Origin: Clostridiales bacterium UBA1389
GTDB lineage: Bacteria; Bacillota; Clostridia; Oscillospirales; CAG-382
Assembly: GCA_002305335.1 (NCBI GenBank)
Contig: DBQR01000033.1
Location: 21,551 to 32,361 of the forward strand
Direction: 5' to 3'
DNA length: 10,811 nt
In this document: piece after piece, positions 1-5,324 of the stretch
Position numbering within the stretch: position 1 is the first letter of the stretch
How the letters are laid out: each line of letters begins with the position of its first letter
Notes under the pieces: generated by a model
The model's input: the letters and a program-made list of their open reading frames with translations, nothing else
Told to the model about the DNA's origin: nothing
Database searches by the model: none
Position numbers and translations under genes: made by a program

Positions 1-782
1 CCTCCGCCGGAGGCAACCGAAAAATAGCTCCTGCCGTTTTCAATACACCATTTCTTGTAGGTGCCGGCAACGGGGTGCTGGAACCGGGTGGGGTTGGTGG
101 AGTTCCCGGTTATGGAAACGCTGACATTTTCCAGCTTCATAATCTCCACGCCTTCGGGGACATTGTCGGCGCCGTAGCACTTTACCGCCGCCCGGGGACC
201 CTTGGAGAAGGGGGTTTCGGAAACAATCTTTATGGTTTCCGTATTGTTGTCGAATTCGGTTTTAACATATGTAAAGCCGTTTATGCGGGAAATTATATAA
301 GCGGCGTCCTTGCCGAGACCGTTCAATATGACTCTCAGGGGATTTTTCCTTACCTTGTTGGCGTTAAGGGCAATTTTTATCGCCCCTTCGGCGGCGGCAA
401 AGGATTCGTGGCCGGCTAAGAAGCAGAAGCATTCGGTTTCTTCCGAAAGCAGCATCTTGCCAAGGTTGCCGTGTCCCAGACCCACCTTACGGTTTTCGGC
501 AACAGAGCCGGGGATACAGAAAGACTGAAGGCCGATGCCTATGGCGGCAGCCGCGTCGGCGGCTTTGGTGCAGCCCTTCTTAATAGCAATGGCGGCGCCC
601 ACGGTATATGCCCAGATAGCGTTTTCAAAGCATATGGGCTGGGTTGACCTTACGATGGAATCCACATCAATGCCTTTTTCAAGGGTGATTTCCTTACATT
701 CGTCGATAGAGGAAATGCCGTACTGTTTAATGACTTCAAGGATTTTAGCCTCGCGTCTTTCATAACCTTCAAATTTTGCCAT
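1..782 (-). CDS. GGGtGRT family protein, function unknown (C-terminus cut by window edge)
   Basis: The reverse strand is open from ATG (780-782) to the left edge: 260 codons and no stop. It begins MAKFEGYERREAKILEVIKQ and continues through a Gly/His-rich stretch (LGHGNLGKML, about residues 103-112) and FLAGHESFAAAEGAIKIAL (about 122-140). The last readable residues are SVASGGG, the start of the GGGtGRT motif that names this family, so the motif runs off the window. As I recall, family members are about 330 residues, so roughly 70 are missing. An AGGA-type site in the 12-base gap after the scaffold gene (783-794) supports this start. Cysteines are scattered through the protein (for example in the ICF, GCT, FCIP and ECFCF stretches). 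No biochemical function is known to me. Members of this family sit next to the NifU-like scaffold gene found upstream here, which suggests the two products act together. The family call is firm and the function is open. Confidence 0.9.
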   Translation of the reverse strand, partial: MAKFEGYERREAKILEVIKQYGISSIDECKEITLEKGIDVDSIVRSTQPICFENAIWAYTVGAAIAIKKGCTKAADAAAAIGIGLQSFCIPGSVAENRKVGLGHGNLGKMLLSEETECFCFLAGHESFAAAEGAIKIALNANKVRKNPLRVILNGLGKDAAYIISRINGFTYVKTEFDNNTETIKIVSETPFSKGPRAAVKCYGADNVPEGVEIMKLENVSVSITGNSTNPTRFQHPVAGTYKKWCIENGRSYFSVASGG

Positions 783-794
783 TTCCTGTTCCCC

Positions 795-1490
795 CTATTC
801 AACTCTCGGGTCAACGTACCTGACGCCTTCGTTAAAGCGTCCGTATGTACCCTTGGATTTTTCGTAAGCCTCGTTGGGCGAAACGCCCTTTTTGATCATA
901 TCCGTCATTTTGCCCAGCGACACATATTCATAGCCTATGACTTCGTTGTTTTCGTCAAGAGCCATTCTGGTGCAGTAGCCTTCGGTCATTTCAAGGTACC
1001 TTACGCCCTTTGCCTTTGTGCCGTACATGGTTCCCACCATGGAACGCTGGCCTTTACCTAAATCCTCCATCCCCGCGCCTATAACCAGGCCGTTTTCCGA
1101 AAAAGCGGACTGGGTGCGGCCGTAGGCGATCTGTAAGAACAGTTCCCGCATGGCGGTGTTTATTGCGTCGCAGACCAGGTCGGTGTTCAAAGCCTCGAGA
1201 AGGGTTTTGCCGGGGAGAATCTCGGCGGCCATGGCGGCGGAATGGGTCATCCCCGAACAGCCGATGGTTTCAACGAGGGCTTCCTCGATAACGCCGTTCT
1301 TGACGTTAAGGGAAAGCTTGCAGGCTCCCTGCTGGGGTGCGCACCAGCCCACACCGTGGGTGTAGCCGGAAATGTCGGTAATCTGCTTTGCCTGAACCCA
1401 TTTGCCTTCCTCGGGAAGGGGGGAGGGACCATGATCGGGACCCTTGGCAACACAACACATTTGTTCAACTTCTTTAGAGTAGCTAATCAT
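795..1490 (-). CDS. NifU/IscU-like iron-sulfur cluster assembly scaffold family protein
   Basis: 231 residues, starting at ATG 1488-1490 with AAAGGAAAGG just upstream and ending in TAG. Residues about 45-115 resemble the IscU/NifU N-terminal fold: a Cys-containing entry, the strand KLSLNVKNGVIEEALVETIG (58-77), then GCSGMTHSAAMAAEIL (77-92), which matches the GCxxSxAS block of IscU. The protein extends over 100 residues beyond that fold, with a Gly-rich GAGMEDLGKGQRS stretch (138-150) and a C-terminal YCTRMALDE segment (172-180). Cysteines are at 12, 13, 50, 57, 78, 107 and 173. The classical CGD motif is not present: C57 is followed by K-L rather than G-D. This protein may bind or pass Fe-S clusters, but it is not a standard IscU and its true client is unknown. 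The GGGtGRT gene follows after 12 bases, which fits co-translation. Confidence 0.85.
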   Translation of the reverse strand: MISYSKEVEQMCCVAKGPDHGPSPLPEEGKWVQAKQITDISGYTHGVGWCAPQQGACKLSLNVKNGVIEEALVETIGCSGMTHSAAMAAEILPGKTLLEALNTDLVCDAINTAMRELFLQIAYGRTQSAFSENGLVIGAGMEDLGKGQRSMVGTMYGTKAKGVRYLEMTEGYCTRMALDENNEVIGYEYVSLGKMTDMIKKGVSPNEAYEKSKGTYGRFNEGVRYVDPRVE

Positions 1491-1519
1491 GTGAGTTCCT
1501 TTCCTTTATAGTTTTTTGA

Positions 1520-2095
1520 TCAGTCGGTAATTATTTCGCCGTAAACCTCGCCGAAGGCACAGGCGGCGTTGGATTCGTCGGTGTCGATATGCATTGCGGG
1601 GGCGAACTTTTCGCTTACCCTTACAACCACGTTCCCGAAGGTTGCGGGACGGGGGGTGTTTTCGATCTTCACCGACACGATCTGCCCGTTGGAAAGCTTC
1701 CATTCGGCTGCTTCCTTGGGGGTTATATGTATATGCCGTTTGGCGGCGATACACCCTTCTTTAAGCTCAATCTCTCCCTTGGGACCCACAATTTTAAGGG
1801 GAGCGGAGCCGGCAACGTCGCCGGATTCCCTGACCGGGGGATTAACCCCTAAAGTACGGGCATCGGTGAGGGAAACCTCCACCTGATTAACCCGGCGTAC
1901 CGGGCCTAAGATGGATACACCTTTGATAGTATTCTTGGGTCCGACCACGTCCACTCTCTCCTCGCAGGCAAACTGTCCGGGCTGGGAAAGCATTTTTTTG
2001 GGAGTAAGCTCATACCCTTTTCCGAAGAGAATTTCAAGCGCTTCACTTGTAACATGAACGTGACGCGCCGACGTTTCAACGAGAATTTTTGACAT
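1520..2095 (-). CDS. pduL: PduL-type phosphate acyltransferase (phosphotransacylase)
   Basis: 191 residues. PduL enzymes interconvert acyl-CoA plus phosphate with acyl-phosphate plus CoA, using two bound zinc ions. The metal-binding signatures are visible: RHVHVT (H12, H14), AKRHIHIT (H121, H123) and MHIDTDESNA (H169). The halves of the protein, about 1-95 and 96-191, fit the two-barrel PduL layout. I chose the ATG at 2093-2095 because GAAAGGAACGG lies at the right distance. An in-frame ATG at 2131 lacks such a site, would add 12 residues, and lies inside the promoter. No N-terminal targeting peptide for a bacterial microcompartment is present and no shell genes are nearby. This is therefore more likely a free cytosolic acetyl- or propionyl-CoA phosphotransacylase, as in some anaerobes that use PduL in place of Pta. 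It is first in a three-gene unit with the Fe-S scaffold relative and the GGGtGRT gene. Confidence 0.93.
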   Translation of the reverse strand: MSKILVETSARHVHVTSEALEILFGKGYELTPKKMLSQPGQFACEERVDVVGPKNTIKGVSILGPVRRVNQVEVSLTDARTLGVNPPVRESGDVAGSAPLKIVGPKGEIELKEGCIAAKRHIHITPKEAAEWKLSNGQIVSVKIENTPRPATFGNVVVRVSEKFAPAMHIDTDESNAACAFGEVYGEIITD

Positions 2096-2129
2096 GATTC
2101 CGTTCCTTTCAAGCATAATATGACATAAC

Positions 2130-2158
2130 ATTATACATCAAACATTTTATCTTGTAAA
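2130..2158 (-). promoter_or_regulatory. Sigma-A-type promoter for pduL
   Basis: On the minus strand, TTTACA (2153-2158) is followed after exactly 17 bases by TATAAT (2130-2135). The -10 is a perfect consensus match and the -35 matches at 4 of 6 positions (TTGACA). Transcription would begin near 2123, giving a leader of about 28 bases before the pduL ATG. Seen directly in sequence; activity is inferred. Confidence 0.8.
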
Positions 2159-2159
2159 T

Positions 2160-2189
2160 GGATTTTTCCAAAAATTTTATTGAAAATCC
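2160..2189. promoter_or_regulatory. Inverted repeat between divergent promoters, possible operator
   Basis: GGATTTT (2160-2166) and AAAATCC (2183-2189) form a perfect 7-bp inverted repeat separated by 16 bases. The left arm touches the -35 of the pduL promoter and the right arm overlaps the -35 of the trpS promoter. The dyad is therefore placed where one bound protein could affect both directions. The region is AT-rich, so a chance repeat is possible and no regulator is identified. Confidence 0.35.
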
Positions 2190-2208
2190 GGAAAATGTAT
2201 GATACAAT
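2180..2208 (+). promoter_or_regulatory. Sigma-A-type promoter with extended -10 for trpS and downstream genes
   Basis: TTGAAA (2180-2185) is followed after 17 bases by TACAAT (2203-2208). TGA directly upstream of the -10 (2200-2202) gives the TGN extended -10 element. Transcription would begin near 2215, so the leader before the trpS ATG is only about 43 bases. This is the only convincing promoter found in the intergenic gaps of the rightward genes. Confidence 0.8.
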
Positions 2209-2257
2209 ACAATGAACAAATACAATATTTAGTATTTTTCCTTCAGGAGAGTCAGAC

Positions 2258-3262
2258 ATGGAAAACCAAAAAAAGCCCCGTATTCTGTCGGGAATCAAAC
2301 CCACCGGGGACCTCACCCTCGGCTCGTACATAGGAGCCATCAAGAATTGGGTAAGTCTTCACAACGATTATGAATGTTTCTATATGCTTGCCGACCTTCA
2401 TGCCATAACCGTAAGGCATGACCCTTCGGTTTTAAGAAGGCGCACCGTAGAACAGCTTGCCCAGTATATCGCCTGCGGGCTTGACCCGGAAAAGAACGTG
2501 CTTTTTATACAGTCCATGGTTCCCGCCCATGCCGAGCTTGCCTGGGTATTAGGCTGCTACACCATGATGGGGGAACTCAACCGGATGACCCAGTTTAAGG
2601 ACAAGGCCAAAAAGCAGAGCGACAATATAAACGCCGGACTGTACACCTATCCCGTCCTTATGGCGGCGGATATTCTCATATATCAGGCAAATCTTGTCCC
2701 CGTGGGGGAGGACCAGAAACAGCATGTGGAAATCACAAGGGATATCGCCAACCGTTTCAACGGCATATACGGAGATGTGTTCACCGTCCCCGAACCCTAT
2801 ATCCCCAAAGTGGGGGCAAGGATAATGTCCTTAAGCGACCCCGAAAGTAAAATGAGCAAGTCGGAAGAAAGTACCGGCAGCGTGCTGTTGATGGATTCCC
2901 CCGAGGTTATTATGGCAAAATTCAGACGGGCGGTAACCGACAGCGAAACCGAAATCAGGTACGACCAGAAAAACAAAAAGGGAATTTCCAATCTATTGAC
3001 CATCTATTCGGTTTGCACCGGCAAAACCTATGACGAGATACAGAACGAATTCCAGAATAAAGGCTACGGCGACTTTAAGAAAGCGGTGGGGGAAGCGGTT
3101 GTTGAAACCCTCCGTCCCATACGGGAGGAAGCGGAACGCCTTATTAAAGACAAGGTCTATATTCAGGACGTTATAACCAAAGGAGCCGAAAGGGCGTCCT
3201 TTGTGGCTAATAAAACCGTTTCGAAGGTTTATAAAAAAGTCGGATTTTACAGGGTAAAATAG
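2258..3262 (+). CDS. trpS: Tryptophan--tRNA ligase (TrpRS)
   Basis: 334 residues, close to the usual bacterial size. The enzyme activates tryptophan with ATP and charges tRNA-Trp in the cytosol. It is a class I synthetase: the HIGH-equivalent lies in SGIKPTGDLTLGSYIGA (11-27, with TLGS at 20-23), and the second signature KMSKS is intact at 198-202. Other family blocks are GLDPEKNVLFIQS (74-86), MTQFKDKAKK (110-119), YPVLMAADIL (131-140), VPVGEDQKQH (147-156) and PKVGARIMSL (183-192). Alignment from memory to Bacillus subtilis TrpS is good along the whole length. The ATG is preceded by CAGGAGAG. It heads the rightward gene series, and the short leader leaves no room for a T-box riboswitch, so tRNA-sensing control is unlikely at this promoter. 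Confidence 0.97.
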   Translation: MENQKKPRILSGIKPTGDLTLGSYIGAIKNWVSLHNDYECFYMLADLHAITVRHDPSVLRRRTVEQLAQYIACGLDPEKNVLFIQSMVPAHAELAWVLGCYTMMGELNRMTQFKDKAKKQSDNINAGLYTYPVLMAADILIYQANLVPVGEDQKQHVEITRDIANRFNGIYGDVFTVPEPYIPKVGARIMSLSDPESKMSKSEESTGSVLLMDSPEVIMAKFRRAVTDSETEIRYDQKNKKGISNLLTIYSVCTGKTYDEIQNEFQNKGYGDFKKAVGEAVVETLRPIREEAERLIKDKVYIQDVITKGAERASFVANKTVSKVYKKVGFYRVK

Positions 3263-3287
3263 GAAGTAACCGTTTCAGGAGGTCAGC

Positions 3288-5273
3288 GTGGCAAAGAAAA
3301 AAGAATACAACGAACAATCCATATCCTCCCTTAAGGGTGCCGAACGGGTTAGAAAAAGACCTGCGGTTATCTTCGGTTCCGACGGACTTGAGGGCTGCGA
3401 GCATTCCTTTTTCGAAATCCTTTCCAACGCTATCGACGAACACCGGGAAGGCTACGGAAAGCAGATAAACGTTACGGTTTACAAAGACCGTTCCATAACC
3501 GTGGAGGACTTCGGCCGGGGGGTTCCCCTTGACTGGAACGAAAAGGAAGGCAGGTTCAACTGGGAACTGGTGTACTGCGAACTTTACGCCGGCGGCAAGT
3601 ACGAAAACACCTCCGGCGGAGCATATGAATATTCCTTGGGACTTAACGGCTTAGGCGCCTGCGCCACCCAGTATTCCTCCGAATATATGGAAGTAACCGC
3701 CTATTCCAAGGGGACGAAGTATTTCATTTCCTTTAAGAAGGGCGAACCGGCAAGCGAACTTATAAAGGAACCCTGCCCCAAAACCAAGACCGGTACGGTT
3801 ATCCGCTGGAAACCCGACCTTGAGGTTTTCACCGACATAAACATATCCAAGGAATACTACGCCACCACCCTTAAAAAGCAGGCGGTGGCAAACGAAGGTC
3901 TGCTTCTCTGCCTAAGCTGGCAGAACGGGGACGGAACCTTTGAAAAAAGCGAATACCTTTATCCCAACGGTATAATCGACTATATTTTCGAAACGGTGGG
4001 GGTAAACTACCTTAACGAACCCGTATTCTATTCCACCGAAAGGTCGGGACGGGACCGGGAGGATAAAGAGGAATACAAGTTAAAGATAAATTTTGCTTTC
4101 TGCTTTTCCAACGAAGTGCAGTTAATCGAATACTACCACAACGCCTCCTTCCTTGAACACGGGGGATGCCCCGAAAAGGCGCTGAAATCCGCTTTTACAG
4201 GAGTAATCGACAAGTATCTTAAAACCAACGGCAAGTATAAGGCAAAGGAAGCAAAGATAACCTTCAACGACATCGAAGACTGTCTGGTGTTCGTGTCCAA
4301 CTCCTTTTCCACCCAGACCTCCTACGCCAATCAGACCAAAAAGGCAATAAACAACCCCTTTATAACCGAGGCAATGACGGATTTCTTCAAGCACTGCCTT
4401 GAGGTGTACTTTCTTGAAAATCCCCAGCCGGCAGACCGGATATGCAATCAGGTGCTTATAAACAAGCGTTCGAGGGAACAAAGCGAAAGCATGAGGGTAA
4501 ACGTCAAGAAACAGCTTACCACATCCCTTGACATTTCAAATACCGTCGATAAATTCGTAAACTGCCGTTCCAAGGACAAAAATAAATGCGAGCTTTATAT
4601 CGTGGAAGGGGATTCCGCTCTTACAAGCTGCAAGCTTGCCAGGAATGCGGAATTTCAGGCAATCATCCCCGTCAGGGGGAAACCTCTAAACTGCCTGAAA
4701 GCCACCTATGACAAAATCCTTGCCAACGAAATCATAACCGACCTGATTAAGATAATCGGCTGCGGCATCGAAATGGGGGGAAAAGGGAAGTCGGCGAAAG
4801 CCGGTCAGACCTATAACCGGGAAGCCCTGCGGTGGAGCAAAATTATAATCTGCACCGACGCCGACGAGGACGGCTACCAGATACGCACTCTTATTCTGAC
4901 AATGCTCTTCCGGCTTTTACCCTCCCTTATCAGAGAAGGGCGGGTGTTTATCGCCCAGACCCCCCTGTACGAAATCACCTGCAAAACCGAAACCTATTTT
5001 GCCTATGACGAAAGGGAAAAGAACGAAATACTCTTAACCCTGGGTAATGCCAAATACACCCTTCAGCGGTCAAAGGGGCTTGGGGAAAACGACGCCAAGA
5101 TGATGAGCAGCACCACCATGAACCCCTCCTCCCGCAGGCTGATGCAGATAACCATGGAGGACGAGGCTAAAACCTATGAGATGTTCGACATCCTGCTTGG
5201 GGACAACATTGCCGCCAGGAAGGAATTTATTTCGGAAAACGGGGCGAAATATCTCCCCTACGCGGATATTTAG
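3288..5273 (+). CDS. Divergent type IIA topoisomerase B subunit (GyrB/ParE-like ATPase-Toprim)
   Basis: 661 residues. Starts at GTG with AGGAGGT (3277-3283) four bases upstream. The ATPase subunit powers strand passage with the A-type subunit encoded next. GHKL ATPase domain, about 1-220: the block FFEILSNAIDE (41-51) keeps the catalytic Glu43 and Mg-binding Asn47; VEDFGRGVP (72-80) keeps Asp74 for adenine; the glycine-rich loop SLGLNGLGA (116-124) differs from the usual SGGLHGVGA. Transducer domain, about 225-400: Lys351 in NQTK is the expected phosphate-contacting lysine. Toprim domain, about 433-550: E440-G-D-S and DADEDG (524-529) supply the metal ligands. RSKGLGEN (594-601) replaces the common RYKGLGE. 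Length is near that of B. subtilis GyrB and no E. coli-type insertion is evident. It belongs to the second, non-canonical topoisomerase group of Clostridia that pipelines often name gyrB or parE. The housekeeping gyrase should lie elsewhere, so no symbol is assigned. Confidence 0.9.
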   Translation: MAKKKEYNEQSISSLKGAERVRKRPAVIFGSDGLEGCEHSFFEILSNAIDEHREGYGKQINVTVYKDRSITVEDFGRGVPLDWNEKEGRFNWELVYCELYAGGKYENTSGGAYEYSLGLNGLGACATQYSSEYMEVTAYSKGTKYFISFKKGEPASELIKEPCPKTKTGTVIRWKPDLEVFTDINISKEYYATTLKKQAVANEGLLLCLSWQNGDGTFEKSEYLYPNGIIDYIFETVGVNYLNEPVFYSTERSGRDREDKEEYKLKINFAFCFSNEVQLIEYYHNASFLEHGGCPEKALKSAFTGVIDKYLKTNGKYKAKEAKITFNDIEDCLVFVSNSFSTQTSYANQTKKAINNPFITEAMTDFFKHCLEVYFLENPQPADRICNQVLINKRSREQSESMRVNVKKQLTTSLDISNTVDKFVNCRSKDKNKCELYIVEGDSALTSCKLARNAEFQAIIPVRGKPLNCLKATYDKILANEIITDLIKIIGCGIEMGGKGKSAKAGQTYNREALRWSKIIICTDADEDGYQIRTLILTMLFRLLPSLIREGRVFIAQTPLYEITCKTETYFAYDEREKNEILLTLGNAKYTLQRSKGLGENDAKMMSSTTMNPSSRRLMQITMEDEAKTYEMFDILLGDNIAARKEFISENGAKYLPYADI

Positions 5274-5297
5274 GCTAATATAAGAAAGGCAGGTTTA

Positions 5298-5318
5298 CCT
5301 ACCGTTAATCGGTGAAGG
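5298..5318 (+). promoter_or_regulatory. Possible small RNA hairpin covering the ribosome binding site of the A subunit
   Basis: ACCG (5301-5304) and CGGT (5310-5313) can pair around a TTAAT loop. CCT (5298-5300) can extend this by pairing with AGG (5316-5318), which lies in the GAAGG ribosome binding site. The same CCT can instead pair with AGG at 5291-5293. Stems are only 3 to 4 bp, so this is a weak candidate seen by eye, not a folded prediction. Confidence 0.2.
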
Positions 5319-5324
5319 CTTAAG

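Noticed and set aside
75..528. Plus-strand open frames in the first 530 bases
   Set aside because: They are antisense to the GGGtGRT gene, whose minus-strand translation is intact over 260 codons and matches the family.
1491..1519. T-rich gap between pduL and the scaffold gene as a terminator
   Set aside because: No GC-rich stem precedes the run, and on the transcribed minus strand it reads as an A-rich ribosome-binding region.
1520..2095. PduL as a sign of a bacterial microcompartment locus
   Set aside because: No shell proteins, aldehyde dehydrogenase or encapsulation peptide are in view; a free metabolic enzyme is simpler.
2096..2131. Longer 203-residue version of PduL starting at 2131
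   Set aside because: The extra 12 residues lack a ribosome binding site, overlap the -10 element, and do not resemble a family N-terminus or a microcompartment targeting helix.
2224..2236. AATATTTAGTATT as an attenuator stem in the trpS leader
   Set aside because: The stem is 4 A/T pairs only, has no following stable arm and no T-box elements.
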